Source: Candidatus Obscuribacter phosphatis (GTDB taxonomy: Bacteria > Cyanobacteriota > Vampirovibrionia > Obscuribacterales > Obscuribacteraceae). From it: DNA of 64,000 bases. Position 1 is the first letter of the stretch; each line of letters starts with the position of its first letter. Shown one piece after another: positions 34,086 to 43,186 of this stretch. The stretch is from contig MOYA01000001.1 in the NCBI GenBank assembly GCA_001899315.1, positions 2,682,529 to 2,746,528 on the forward strand, in the 5' to 3' direction. Position numbers and translations under genes: made by a program. Below the pieces are notes generated by a model that saw only the letters and a program-made list of their open reading frames with translations, was not told the origin of the DNA and did not search any database.

Positions 34086-36293
34086 TTGGAAGCTTATCAA
34101 CCTCTTTACTTGCGACATCGTCCGCAGACCCTCAAGCAGCTTGTGGGTCAACATTCGGTCGTCAAGACTCTTTCCAATGCCATCGAGAACGACCGCATCG
34201 CCCATGCCTATTTATTCACCGGGCCAAGAGGTACAGGTAAGACTTCAAGCGCTCGTATCTTGGCCAAGTCGCTTAATTGCCAGGAAGGACCGACAACCGA
34301 GCCTTGCATGGTTTGCCCCATGTGCACAGAGATCAAGCAGGGCATTTCACCGGCTGTTCTAGAAATAGACGCTGCCTCGAACAACTCGGTGGACGACGCT
34401 CGTATTCTTATTGAGAGAGCACCACTGGTGGCTCAGGGCGGGCGCTTCAAGCTTTATATCATCGACGAATGTCACATGCTCACCAAAGAAGCCTTCAATG
34501 CTTTGCTGAAGACAATCGAAGAGCCGCCGCCGCGCGTTATCTTCGTCTTAGCCACCACCGAAGAACATAAGGTGCCGCCCACGATCATCAGCCGCTGCCA
34601 GCGACTCATGTTCAGATTGGTCAGTCACGAAGATCTGATTGTGCACCTGCGTAATGTCGCCAACCAAGAAGAAATCAATATCGAAGACAGTGCCCTCGAA
34701 TTAATTGCCAGGCGCTCGGGCGGCGGCTTGCGCGATGCCATGGGTTTACTCGATCAAGCCTCTCTTTTAGCCACAGCAGAAAGACCGGTCTCGGTGACAG
34801 ATCTTTTGACCCTGCTTGGCGCCATCGACGAAGATGTCTTGCTCGAAATAAGCAAAGGCATGAAAGAACGCAACGGTGAGCAAGTCTTAACAGCCGTGCA
34901 CGGACTGCTCAGTCGTGGACGCGAACCATCCTTGGTGGCACTCGAACTCAGTAAGCACTTTCTCAATATGACCAAAGCTCTGCATCTGGGTCGCTCTAAA
35001 GAAAGAGACAATAAAGAAAGCATTCTGGCTCAAATCATCTCAGGCTCAAGCGGCTATATACAAGCAATCACAGAGCTGGCGCCGGCTTTCGAAGGTTATG
35101 AACTAACCCAGATGGTCGAACATCTAGATAGATTGGAACAGTCTTTGCGCCGCTCCACACAGCCGGCCCTCTCTTTAGAAATAGGTTTGCTTTCGCTTTG
35201 CTATAGACAAGAGATTCATCTGATCAAAGACTTGGTCGGTCGCATCGAAGCCTTAGAAGCACAGCTGGCAGATGGTCCTCGGGTGCAAATGCAAGCGCCG
35301 GTACAGGCACCCAGACCACAGAACCAGATGCCGCCGCCTCCAATTAGTCATCAGGCGCCTTCTTCTCCAATTAGTCATCAGGCGCCAGCGCCTGTGCCGT
35401 CAGTCAGAGAAACACAGCAGGCTTTTGAAAGAGCGCCACAGCCCGATTTAGAGAGAGCAACACCACCCGAACCAGAAAATCGGCAGCTGGAAAGAAAAGC
35501 CTCTAACGAGCCTGAACCGGAAAGAGAAGAAAGACCAAGCCCGCCCCCTCAACCAAAAGCGCCGCCTCCGCCTGCTCAAAATACTACACAGAACACTACA
35601 CAAAGCAATACAAACGAAGAAGGCAGCTACCCCTTCGAAGTAGTAAACGAGTTCTGGTCAAACCTATTGGAAGAACTCCATTCGCGCTCCATCCCCACTT
35701 ATAGCTTGGTTTCCCAATTCGGCTTCCCTCTGGCTTTGAGAGAAGACGAGCTGGTAATCAGTGTTTCGCGCGAACACTTCCAGAAAACCATTGAAAACAA
35801 AGCGGACCAAATCAAATCGGCCGCCAAGAAAATCACAGGCAGAGACCTTTTCATCAAAGTAAAGATTCAAACAGAACAGCCCAACCAGGGCAAGATTGGT
35901 CGCAGCGAGCCGAAAAACGAAAGCGAATCACAGCCACAGCCTGGTCATGCCGGACAGAGACAAAGCCAACCAGCCCCCAGAGAATATGCCAGTCCGCCCA
36001 ATCCACCCCAAGGCGAGAGCGATTCTCAAGGTGACGACGACGATGAAAGTGACCCGTCGCCGCAAGATCTAAGGGGTAGGTCGAGGCCGGATCCCTTTGA
36101 AGAGAGCGATGCAACCGTTTCAAGCTCAAGTTTAGGCTCTAGTTTAGACTCAACAACTGAAGGCGTGGCCACTTTGTCGAGCGAAAGACCCCGCCGGGCA
36201 AATAACGTGCCGCCGCCTGAAACCGGCGACCAGCTCATGGTGAAAGAAGCCTACAAACTTTTCGAAGGGCCTGGGTCGCGTCAGATAGGCTGA
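34086..36293 (+). CDS. dnaX: DNA polymerase III gamma/tau subunit
   Basis: Clamp-loader ATPase of the replisome. It has the AAA+ Walker A GPRGTGKT (46-53), zinc ligands C65/C74/C77/C80, Walker B 'LYIIDECHMLTKEAFNALLK' and the Arg-finger/SRC motif 'TIISRCQRLMF'. The conserved part ends near residue 400. It is followed by about 120 residues of Pro/Gln-rich linker, a folded tau-like domain ('NEFWSNLLEELHSRSIPTYS', about 520-600) and another disordered acidic tail. At 735 residues it is long for the family. It starts at a TTG (34086). It is not next to ybaB-recR, which is the usual arrangement. A 27-nt direct repeat lies in the linker. It converges on the acylphosphatase gene. Confidence 0.96.
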   Translation: MEAYQPLYLRHRPQTLKQLVGQHSVVKTLSNAIENDRIAHAYLFTGPRGTGKTSSARILAKSLNCQEGPTTEPCMVCPMCTEIKQGISPAVLEIDAASNNSVDDARILIERAPLVAQGGRFKLYIIDECHMLTKEAFNALLKTIEEPPPRVIFVLATTEEHKVPPTIISRCQRLMFRLVSHEDLIVHLRNVANQEEINIEDSALELIARRSGGGLRDAMGLLDQASLLATAERPVSVTDLLTLLGAIDEDVLLEISKGMKERNGEQVLTAVHGLLSRGREPSLVALELSKHFLNMTKALHLGRSKERDNKESILAQIISGSSGYIQAITELAPAFEGYELTQMVEHLDRLEQSLRRSTQPALSLEIGLLSLCYRQEIHLIKDLVGRIEALEAQLADGPRVQMQAPVQAPRPQNQMPPPPISHQAPSSPISHQAPAPVPSVRETQQAFERAPQPDLERATPPEPENRQLERKASNEPEPEREERPSPPPQPKAPPPPAQNTTQNTTQSNTNEEGSYPFEVVNEFWSNLLEELHSRSIPTYSLVSQFGFPLALREDELVISVSREHFQKTIENKADQIKSAAKKITGRDLFIKVKIQTEQPNQGKIGRSEPKNESESQPQPGHAGQRQSQPAPREYASPPNPPQGESDSQGDDDDESDPSPQDLRGRSRPDPFEESDATVSSSSLGSSLDSTTEGVATLSSERPRRANNVPPPETGDQLMVKEAYKLFEGPGSRQIG
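35338..35386 (+). repeat. Direct repeat in the dnaX linker
   Basis: Two identical 22-bp copies (35338-35359 and 35365-35386) with a 27-bp period encode PISHQAPSS and PISHQAPAP in frame. This is a recent in-frame duplication in the disordered linker that leaves the reading frame intact. Confidence 0.85.
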
Positions 36294-36339
36294 CTACTGA
36301 AAAGCTTTCCTGAACCCAGGCTTTATTTGCTGGACAAGA

Positions 36340-36666
36340 CTAACGGTCCGGCAAGAGCGAAAAGCCTTCGCCAATCGAGTCAACCCCCATTAGGGTCAAG
36401 AATTGATGCAGATTCTCGCTCGATAACTCTTCTTGGTCGAGCCGGTCGACCCGAGCCCTCTCGGGACCGGTGCTGCAATAAGTTATCAAGACCTGCACTG
36501 CCGAGCTTTCACCCTGCACCAGTGCCTCAACCTGACCGCTTGCCAGATTGCGCACATAGCCGCAAAGCCCAAGCGCCTGTGCCGTCCTTCGGGTACTTTG
36601 CCGAAAGAAGACCCCCTGCACCTTGCCGGTGACTAAAAGATAAACCGTCCTTAAAGCCATGACCAT
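36340..36666 (-). CDS. acyP: Acylphosphatase
   Basis: A small cytoplasmic enzyme (about 108 aa) that hydrolyses acyl phosphates such as acetyl or carbamoyl phosphate. The signature 'GKVQGVFFRQSTRRTAQAL' provides the catalytic Arg, and the catalytic Asn is in 'GYVRNLASGQVEALVQG'; both are at the expected spacing. The C-terminal end of about 25 residues is longer than usual. ATG codons at 36666 and 36660 and a TTG at 36669 are all possible starts. It is the only minus-strand gene between 34 and 48 kb, convergent with dnaX and divergent from the J-domain gene. Confidence 0.92.
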   Translation of the reverse strand: MVMALRTVYLLVTGKVQGVFFRQSTRRTAQALGLCGYVRNLASGQVEALVQGESSAVQVLITYCSTGPERARVDRLDQEELSSENLHQFLTLMGVDSIGEGFSLLPDR

Positions 36667-36718
36667 CAAACCCTATCAGATAATAAATTCAATATAGAAA
36701 GGTGGTCAACAGGCTACA

Positions 36719-38854
36719 ATGGAGAAATCTGTCGACACCTGCGCAAAGGAAGTCAAGGCCCCAATGGCGCCAGAAGAAGCGAAACTTCAAAACGAAGAGA
36801 TAACCCTCGAGGTGCTGGATGCAGCCATCAAAGAGGCAAAAGGCGACGATCTCGACATAAATCCTTTTACCCTGGCGCGCAAGCTCTCGGTAGAGCCCCA
36901 TATCTTGTTCGAAAGCAGAGAACTGATGGGGCGTATCATCGAAGCAAGACGCAAAGCCCAGGGCGATAGCGCCACTTTTTCCTTAGACTCCGAGCTTTTG
37001 CTCAAGGTAAAAGAGCTGGAAGGCGAGCTCAATCGCCTCACCGAAATCAATCAAGAGCTTTACGACCGCGGTCTCTCACTGGAAGACCAACTGGTGGCGG
37101 TCGAAGCCAAAATGAGCGATCTCGAGACCGAAGCCGAGACCCTGGCTATGCAATTGCAAAATTCCTGGCATCTTGGCTATAACAAGGGTCTGGCCGATGG
37201 GAAAGCCCAGGGTGGAGTCGCCGTCGCCGAAGTGGGGGAACCGGTTGGTCATACCACCGCCGAACACGAACCGGTAGTGCTTGAACTGACAGATACAGAA
37301 GAAGCAGGACAGACAGAGCCAGCGAAAGCCGGCGATAAAGATTTGCCAGAAGAGCAAGATATAGCAGAGACAAAGTCGGCTGAAATAGAAGAAGTCGCCG
37401 CTGAAAGCCCAAAAGAAATCATCGGTAGCAACGACAGCACCGATACAGGCGAGTTCCAAGCCAAACCAAGTTATAACGACCGAGTCTACAATGCTGTTTC
37501 AAGCAGCTTTGTCGCCAACAGCAGCAAAGAAAACTATGGCAGTTTCTCTTGGCGCGAAATTGAAACTGTCTATCAGTACAGCACAGTGGCTGGTCGTCCC
37601 AATATCAATCTCTATTTCGAACCCTTTGCCCAGCCTCCACAAGAAGAAGATGATGAGCAAGAGCAGAATCAGGAGCCGAGTAAGCCCAAAGAGGCAGCCG
37701 CAGTCAAGCCAAGCAAAATTGGTGAAACCAGTGCTTTGCCTATAATCGAAGACTTCCTCACCAAGCCGGAAGAGCCTAGCGAACAAGCAAAGAATCAGGC
37801 CAAGCTGCAAACTGAAACCCAGCCCATACCCGGAGCCGCGGCTTATTTCCAGGCTCAAGCCAAAGCTGAAGAAGCAGCCAAGCAGAAAGAAAAAGAGAAG
37901 AGCGAAGAAAGCCCGCGCCCCCGCAAAAGACGGACCGACGAATTTCATGCCGACACCGCTGCCATTGATATGGGCGAAAGCCTCACCCTGGGCGCTGAGT
38001 TTTACCAAGGGCTGGGCGTTATTAATGCCGATGCCGACCGCCGCCCCGAACTTTCCACTTTCGACAGCCTCACTGCAGTAAAGACTGAAGAAGGCGGTAA
38101 GGACGAGCTAGATCTGGACAAATTGGATATTTTCGAAGGATTGGAAGATATAGAGGAGCTCTCGCAAATAGAAGTGATTGAAGATGTGGTGCTGCCCGAC
38201 ATGCCCAAGAATACTAGTGCCGAAAGCAAGAGCAATAACAGTCAGGACTCATCTGAAAGCAGCTTAGAAAGCCAAAGAGATAGCCAAGATAGCCAAAGAG
38301 AAACTCAGGACGGCATCAAGCGAATGGAACTTGGCCCTGAGGATCTGCGCGAATTGGTAAAAAATCGCATCAAGCAAGCCGAGGTTGAGCACCAAACCGA
38401 GAAGCCGACCCAGGTCAAGCAAGATGATGAAGCGGCCGCTGCCAAACTAGACGCAGAAGCGATCAAGCAGGGTGTACGCAATAAGTTCGTGGGAGGCAAA
38501 GCCCCCAGCCAAGAGACCCCAGCACCGGCAGTGGTATCTACACCAAGGGTGGTGCCGCCCGAAATTCGTAAAGCCTGTATGATTCTTGGTGTAAGACCGG
38601 AAGAATTAACCGTGAAAGTGGTTGTGGATGCCTGGAAGCGCGAAATGTCGCAACCCGGCGTGCACCCCGACACCGGCGGCGATACAGAAACTGCAATTTA
38701 TTTGAACAACGCAAAAGTAGAATTGGTCAAATGGATTGAAGCGCAGACTCCCAAGCTAGGCAAGAAGTTTGGCAGTCAACAAGGCGGTCCAAAACCGCAT
38801 GAACCAGGCAAACCCTTCATAATGGGGCAGAAGCCTACAGATAAAGGCAAATAG
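36719..38854 (+). CDS. Large coiled-coil protein with C-terminal J-domain-like module
   Basis: A 711-residue acidic protein. Residues about 20-90 form a small helical domain ('FTLARKLSVEPHILFESREL') and 95-145 a coiled coil ('LLLKVKELEGELNRLTEINQ'). A long disordered Glu/Ser/Pro-rich region follows. The last about 65 residues resemble a J-domain: helix II 'EELTVKVVVDAWKREMSQ', then H649-P650-D651 in 'GVHPDTGGDTETAIYLNN', then helix III 'AKVELVKWIEAQ'. HPD is the motif that stimulates DnaK ATPase, so this is probably a specialised DnaK co-chaperone or adaptor. The disordered centre suggests a scaffold. It lies 8 bp upstream of der and is probably cotranscribed. No published family is known to me. 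Confidence 0.75.
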   Translation: MEKSVDTCAKEVKAPMAPEEAKLQNEEITLEVLDAAIKEAKGDDLDINPFTLARKLSVEPHILFESRELMGRIIEARRKAQGDSATFSLDSELLLKVKELEGELNRLTEINQELYDRGLSLEDQLVAVEAKMSDLETEAETLAMQLQNSWHLGYNKGLADGKAQGGVAVAEVGEPVGHTTAEHEPVVLELTDTEEAGQTEPAKAGDKDLPEEQDIAETKSAEIEEVAAESPKEIIGSNDSTDTGEFQAKPSYNDRVYNAVSSSFVANSSKENYGSFSWREIETVYQYSTVAGRPNINLYFEPFAQPPQEEDDEQEQNQEPSKPKEAAAVKPSKIGETSALPIIEDFLTKPEEPSEQAKNQAKLQTETQPIPGAAAYFQAQAKAEEAAKQKEKEKSEESPRPRKRRTDEFHADTAAIDMGESLTLGAEFYQGLGVINADADRRPELSTFDSLTAVKTEEGGKDELDLDKLDIFEGLEDIEELSQIEVIEDVVLPDMPKNTSAESKSNNSQDSSESSLESQRDSQDSQRETQDGIKRMELGPEDLRELVKNRIKQAEVEHQTEKPTQVKQDDEAAAAKLDAEAIKQGVRNKFVGGKAPSQETPAPAVVSTPRVVPPEIRKACMILGVRPEELTVKVVVDAWKREMSQPGVHPDTGGDTETAIYLNNAKVELVKWIEAQTPKLGKKFGSQQGGPKPHEPGKPFIMGQKPTDKGK

Positions 38855-38861
38855 TCAGAAC

Positions 38862-40265
38862 ATGTACAAACCAATAGTCGTAATCGTCGGGCGCCCCAAT
38901 GTGGGCAAGTCTACATTTTTCAATCGTTGCATCCAGCAAAAACATGCCATAGTCGATGATACCCCCGGTATCACCAGAGACCGCATCTATAAAGACTGCG
39001 ATTGGTCGGGGCATAACTTTATCTTGGTAGACACCGGCGGCATTTTGCCCGACGAAGGACGCAGCTTTGAGCCCATGGCCAAAGAAGTGCTTGACCAAGT
39101 GAAACAAGCCTTGGTGGAAGCCGACGTCATAGTCTTTATGGTGGACGGCAGAGAAGGCATCACAGGCGCCGACGAAGAAGTAGCCAATATCATCAGACGG
39201 GTGAAGAAACCGGTGATTCTTGCCGTCAATAAAATTGACAGCATCAAAGAAAACAATTCGATCATGGAGTTCTACGGTCTCGGTCTAGGCGATCCTATGC
39301 CTTTGTCGGCCATGACCGGCGCCGGTAATGTCGGCGACTTGCTCGATGCCATCATTGCTTACTTTCCCCAAAACGGTAAGGTGGCAGGCAAGTCAAAGAA
39401 AAAGCAATTCGACTATGAAGAAGAGCTGGAAGAGACCGAAGAGAAAAGAGATCCGGCTACCTGCCCGGTTTCTATCGCTATTGTGGGTAGACCAAATGTA
39501 GGCAAATCATCTATAACCAATGTACTTTGTGGTCAAAAACGCTCGATTGTTGCCGATGAACCCGGCACCACCCGTGATGCGGTCGACACCAAGATTACTT
39601 ATCAGGGCAGAGAAATAACCCTGGTAGATACAGCCGGCATCAGACGCAAATCGCGCGTTGATTATGGGGTCGAAGCCTTCAGCGTCGTGCGCTCGCTCAA
39701 GGCCCTGGAAAGAGCCGATGTGGTGGTTCTTGTCTTGGACGCCAGCCTGGAAATTTCGGACCAAGATCAAAAATTAGCTTCTAAAATTGAAGAAGCCGGT
39801 AAAGCAGCAATCATTGTTATGAACAAATGGGACCTGATTCAAGACCGCTCATCGACCACGATGAATCAGTTCACCGACCTGATCAAAAGAGAGTTGCGCA
39901 GCCTATCTTACGCCGAGGTGCTGTTTACTTCAGCCACCAATAAGTTGCGCATGAATAAAATCATCGAAGCCTGCCTGAGAGCCTTTAGCGAAACCTCAAG
40001 GCGCATCAACACAGGCTTGGTCAACCAAATCTTGAATGAAGCCGTAGCCCTTTCGCCTCCTCCTGCCAGCAAGCGCGGCAAAAGGCTCAAGGTCTATTAT
40101 TCCACCCAGGTGACCACAAATCCGCCTACTTTCGTTTTGAAAGTATCTGATGCCAAGCTACTTTCGCGCCCCTATCAAACTTATCTGGAGCGCAAATTGC
40201 GCGAAGCCTTCGGCTTTGCCGGCTCGCCTTTGCGCATAATTGCCCGCTCTAAAGCCGAAAACTAG
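38862..40265 (+). CDS. der: Ribosome biogenesis GTPase Der (EngA)
   Basis: A tandem-GTPase needed for 50S ribosomal subunit assembly. Two G domains are present, each with P-loop ('GRPNVGKSTFFNRC' and 'GRPNVGKSSITNVL'), G3 (DTGG; DTAG), and G4 (NKID; NKWD). The C-terminal KH-like domain contains the usual 'RGKRLKVYYSTQVTTNPPTF'. The 467-residue length includes a charged linker of about 25 residues between the G domains ('KSKKKQFDYEEELEETEEKR'), a little longer than in E. coli. plsY follows after 16 bp in the same orientation, an arrangement found in many bacteria. Confidence 0.98.
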   Translation: MYKPIVVIVGRPNVGKSTFFNRCIQQKHAIVDDTPGITRDRIYKDCDWSGHNFILVDTGGILPDEGRSFEPMAKEVLDQVKQALVEADVIVFMVDGREGITGADEEVANIIRRVKKPVILAVNKIDSIKENNSIMEFYGLGLGDPMPLSAMTGAGNVGDLLDAIIAYFPQNGKVAGKSKKKQFDYEEELEETEEKRDPATCPVSIAIVGRPNVGKSSITNVLCGQKRSIVADEPGTTRDAVDTKITYQGREITLVDTAGIRRKSRVDYGVEAFSVVRSLKALERADVVVLVLDASLEISDQDQKLASKIEEAGKAAIIVMNKWDLIQDRSSTTMNQFTDLIKRELRSLSYAEVLFTSATNKLRMNKIIEACLRAFSETSRRINTGLVNQILNEAVALSPPPASKRGKRLKVYYSTQVTTNPPTFVLKVSDAKLLSRPYQTYLERKLREAFGFAGSPLRIIARSKAEN

Positions 40266-40281
40266 TTGAAGTGAAAAGAAA

Positions 40282-40938
40282 ATGCTTTTATTGCTTCTAC
40301 AAATAATAGCTGCTTACCTTATAGGTTCTATACCGACCGGCTATTGGATTGGCAAAGCTCGCGGCATCGATGTAAGAAAAGTAGGCTCTTGCTCTACAGG
40401 CGCCACCAATGTCTACCGCTCGGTGGGCAAACTGGCCGGCATAGCCACCCTAATTATCGACCTCTTGAAGGGTCTTTTGCCGGTCATTTACTCTCAAAAG
40501 ATAAGCCACGAATTAGCCCTAAACGTCGGCAATCTTGCCTTCAATCTAAGCGATATCGCACCGGTACTAGTGGCACTAACCACAATCATCGGTCACAGCA
40601 AGTCTATCTTTCTCGGCATGCAAGGCGGCAAAAGCGCTGCCACCGGTCTTGGTACCATGCTCGCCCTTTCGCCGCCTGCTGGTGGTCTTACCTTTGCCAC
40701 TTGGCTCATCGTCGTCTTCACAAGCAAGATAGTCTCGCTGGCATCGATGACGGCTGCCGTAGCCAATGTCGGCTATATGATCTTCTTCCAGGCACCGCGA
40801 GCTTTTGTGATCTATAGTGTGATTGGATGTCTATATGTGGTCATCCGCCACAAAGCCAATATCAAGCGCCTTATGAATGGTACTGAAGCAAAAATTACAG
40901 CAGCAAAAACTACGGCAGCCAAAAGCGGAGACAAGTAA
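40282..40938 (+). CDS. plsY: Glycerol-3-phosphate acyltransferase PlsY
   Basis: Integral membrane acyl-phosphate:glycerol-3-phosphate acyltransferase for phospholipid synthesis. Conserved motifs are present: 'YLIGSIPTGYWIGKARGIDV' followed by 'RKVGSCSTGATNVYRSVGK' (motif 1; Gly-Ser-Gly-Asn/Thr type), 'GHSKSIFLGMQGGKSAATGLG' (motif 2 with the phosphate-binding loop) and 'RHKANIKRLMNGTE' (motif 3). Helix count (five to seven) and 218-residue length fit; a Lys/Thr/Ala-rich tail of about 15 residues is extra. It lies 16 bp after der and 1 bp before the protease gene, a compact operon. Confidence 0.96.
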   Translation: MLLLLLQIIAAYLIGSIPTGYWIGKARGIDVRKVGSCSTGATNVYRSVGKLAGIATLIIDLLKGLLPVIYSQKISHELALNVGNLAFNLSDIAPVLVALTTIIGHSKSIFLGMQGGKSAATGLGTMLALSPPAGGLTFATWLIVVFTSKIVSLASMTAAVANVGYMIFFQAPRAFVIYSVIGCLYVVIRHKANIKRLMNGTEAKITAAKTTAAKSGDK

Positions 40939-40939
40939 G

Positions 40940-42136
40940 ATGAAAGTGTGCGATTTCCCTGGGTTCAGGGCGGGGCATGGTTTTCTGACGCTTGCCGTCA
41001 GTGCTTTACTTGCTAATACTTTGTTTGCTTCTGCTTTACTTGCTCAGGTAGCGGCAGCGGCGCCAAGTTTGCCCAGTAAGACAAGCAAACCCGAAACACC
41101 AGCCAAGAAAGAAACTACCAAAGAAAGCAGCGGCGGGCGCACGCCCCTAACTGAAGAAGAAAAGCTATACATCAGAATCTACAAGGCAGCTAACCGCAGT
41201 GTGGTCAACATCTCCTCGGTCTCATCGGCGGAAGAACTGATGACCAATGCCATGCCCAGCGAAGGTTTTGGCTCCGGCTTTATGCTCAAGACCGAAGCCG
41301 GTGATGGATACATTCTAACCAACCACCATGTGGTCAGAGGGGCGAGCCATCTCTTGGTCACCTTCTATGACGGCACCACAGTACAAGCCAGTCTAGTCGG
41401 TTTCGACGCCCACACCGATCTGGCCGTGCTCAAAATCAATCCGCCCAAAAATCTAGCCCTTTCACCCATCCCCCTGGGCGACTCTTCCGAATTAGAAGTA
41501 GGACGTAGAGTTTTAGCCATCGGCAATCCATTTGGGTTTGACCGCACCCTCACCGAAGGCATAGTTTCATCGATAGGTCGCACAATCAAGTCGGAAAACG
41601 GCAGACTGATCAAGGGCATAATCCAGACCGATGCGGCCATCAACCCGGGCAATTCAGGCGGTCCGCTTTTAGACTTATCGGGCAAGGTGGTGGGCATAAA
41701 CACCGCCATATTCAGCGGCACCAGACAATCTTCCGGCATCAGCTTCGCTATTCCGATCAATATCGCCAAAAATATCATTCCGCAACTAATCGAACACCAT
41801 CGAGTCTTACGCCCAGAACTGGGTCTCGATGCTATTCCCGATGAAAGAGGCGGACTGAGAGTTTTGAGGGTGAGCCCGGGCGGTCCGGCAGCCCAGGCAG
41901 GCATTCAAGGACCCAAAATTATGGTCTATCGCTATGGCGACATGGAATGGCGCCAAATGGAGAGGGGCTTTGCCGACCTGATAGTGGCTGTGGACAATCA
42001 ACAGGTGAACAGTATCGACACTCTGATGTCATATATAGAAAGCAAGAAACCTAATCAAGTGGTAACACTGACAGTTGTAAGGGCCAACCGTCTTCTCAAA
42101 ATTCCAGTAAAATTAACAGTCAGTGCACAAGACTGA
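40940..42136 (+). CDS. HtrA/DegP-type periplasmic serine protease (S1C) with PDZ domain
   Basis: Envelope quality-control protease. The start at ATG 40940, directly after the plsY stop, gives a good signal peptide ('FLTLAVSALLANTLFASALL', cleavage near 'VAAAA'); the frame is open further upstream inside plsY but that start is unlikely. The trypsin-like domain has the triad His in 'LTNHHVVRGA', Asp in 'AHTDLAVLKI' and Ser in 'INPGNSGGPLLDLSG'. One PDZ domain follows ('LRVLRVSPGGPAAQAGIQGP'). The 398-residue length matches cyanobacterial HhoA/HtrA rather than two-PDZ DegP. A regulator gene of the OmpR type is just downstream. Confidence 0.92.
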   Translation: MKVCDFPGFRAGHGFLTLAVSALLANTLFASALLAQVAAAAPSLPSKTSKPETPAKKETTKESSGGRTPLTEEEKLYIRIYKAANRSVVNISSVSSAEELMTNAMPSEGFGSGFMLKTEAGDGYILTNHHVVRGASHLLVTFYDGTTVQASLVGFDAHTDLAVLKINPPKNLALSPIPLGDSSELEVGRRVLAIGNPFGFDRTLTEGIVSSIGRTIKSENGRLIKGIIQTDAAINPGNSGGPLLDLSGKVVGINTAIFSGTRQSSGISFAIPINIAKNIIPQLIEHHRVLRPELGLDAIPDERGGLRVLRVSPGGPAAQAGIQGPKIMVYRYGDMEWRQMERGFADLIVAVDNQQVNSIDTLMSYIESKKPNQVVTLTVVRANRLLKIPVKLTVSAQD

Positions 42137-42144
42137 AATAATTG

Positions 42145-42158
42145 AACCGATATCGGTT
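42145..42158. promoter_or_regulatory. 14-bp perfect palindrome between the protease and regulator genes
   Basis: AACCGATATCGGTT is a perfect 14-bp palindrome, 8 bp after the protease stop and about 50 bp before the response-regulator start. This is a good position and symmetry for an operator of a dimeric regulator. It is not followed by a T-run, so it is not an intrinsic terminator. Confidence 0.45.
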
Positions 42159-42207
42159 GAGTGAAAAGCAGGCACAGGCGAACCATCGCATTTAACGGAG
42201 TGAAGCA

Positions 42208-42927
42208 TTGTCAAGAATCTTGGTCATTGAAGACGACCTTTCCATAGCCGAATTAGTAAAAGTCAATCTTGAACTGCTCGGTCATCAAGTGGTGACAGCT
42301 CCAGACGGTATCAAGGGTCTGGCTATGGCCCAGCAAAACCGCCCCGACTTAATCGTCCTCGACGTGATGATGCCCGACCTGGACGGCTTCACCGTTTGCC
42401 AGAGACTTAGACAAAATCCGCAGACCAATCCGATTCCGGTGCTGATGCTCACGGCTCTTTCCACCACTAAAGATAAGGTGGCTGGCTTTGACGCCGGCGC
42501 CGACGACTATCTAGCCAAACCTTTCGACACCCCCGAACTGCAAGTGCGGGTGCGTGCCCTTCTCAGGCGTGCAGGCAGCGTTCCTCATTCATCAACCTTG
42601 CCCGAGATTCTTACAGCAGGTGAAATAACATTAATACCAGAGAATCTGCAAGCAAAGGTCGGCGGCAGAATTGAAAAACTCACCCCCACCGAGTTTGAGA
42701 TATTGCACTGCTTGATGCAACATCACGGACAGACAGTGTCGACAGGCAAGTTGTTGGAAGAAGTTTGGGGCTATGCCCCCGATGACGACGTAGACACCAT
42801 CAGAGTGCATATCAGACACCTGCGCACCCGTCTGGAAAAGGGCGAGCGCAAGTATATAAAAACCGTATACGGTGGTGGGTATCAGCTGGTGGCTGAAGGC
42901 TTCAATAAAGAAAAAGGCAGTGAATAA
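42208..42927 (+). CDS. OmpR/PhoB-type response regulator
   Basis: A 239-residue DNA-binding response regulator. The receiver has the acidic pocket '[13 protein letters not shown]', phospho-acceptor D52 in '[14 protein letters not shown]', the Thr in 'LMLTALS' and the Lys in '[12 protein letters not shown]'. The winged-helix output domain shows '[19 protein letters not shown]', '[20 protein letters not shown]' and '[20 protein letters not shown]', close to PhoB/RpaB. It starts with TTG at 42208. No histidine kinase is adjacent, so it is an orphan in this window. Its transcript probably stops at the terminator at 42986. A palindrome upstream may be its own or another regulator's operator. Confidence 0.95.
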   Translation: MSRILVIEDDLSIAELVKVNLELLGHQVVTAPDGIKGLAMAQQNRPDLIVLDVMMPDLDGFTVCQRLRQNPQTNPIPVLMLTALSTTKDKVAGFDAGADDYLAKPFDTPELQVRVRALLRRAGSVPHSSTLPEILTAGEITLIPENLQAKVGGRIEKLTPTEFEILHCLMQHHGQTVSTGKLLEEVWGYAPDDDVDTIRVHIRHLRTRLEKGERKYIKTVYGGGYQLVAEGFNKEKGSE

Positions 42928-42985
42928 TTTCTCACCTGCTCTTTTCAGTACATAAGAATAAACTCTCAGCTTAATCCTTTTCAAG

Positions 42986-43016
42986 AGCCCAGAACCTTTA
43001 CCGGCTGGGCTTTTTG
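42986..43016 (+). terminator. Intrinsic terminator after the response regulator
   Basis: AGCCCAG (42986-42992), a 12-nt loop and CTGGGCT (43005-43011) form a perfect 7-bp stem followed by a T-run (TTTTTGCTT). It closes the der-plsY-protease-regulator transcription unit. Confidence 0.8.
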
Positions 43017-43186
43017 CTTGATGAGAAAAGACTTACTATAAACGTTTTAGGTTAACCTGAGAATTCCCAACTGGACATATTGGAAACCCTCCCTTTATCA
43101 TGTGCGATGAGCAATTTGGAATATTCTGGAACCAATTTGCCCTGTTAACCATCAAGAAACTTGTTCTTGACCCAAGGAGCACCACC

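Noticed and set aside
37499-38008. 169-codon minus-strand frame inside the J-domain protein gene
   Set aside because: Leu/Phe-rich composition is the mirror of the Glu/Lys-rich coding strand; this is an antisense shadow.
40877-40939. Longer protease start inside plsY
   Set aside because: It adds 21 charged residues before the signal peptide; the ATG at 40940 directly after the plsY stop gives a proper signal sequence.
43100-43186. Upstream MBOAT start at 43100
   Set aside because: AAGGAG is exactly placed for TTG 43187, and the protein from there begins like AlgI homologues; the upstream part overlaps the promoter-like region.
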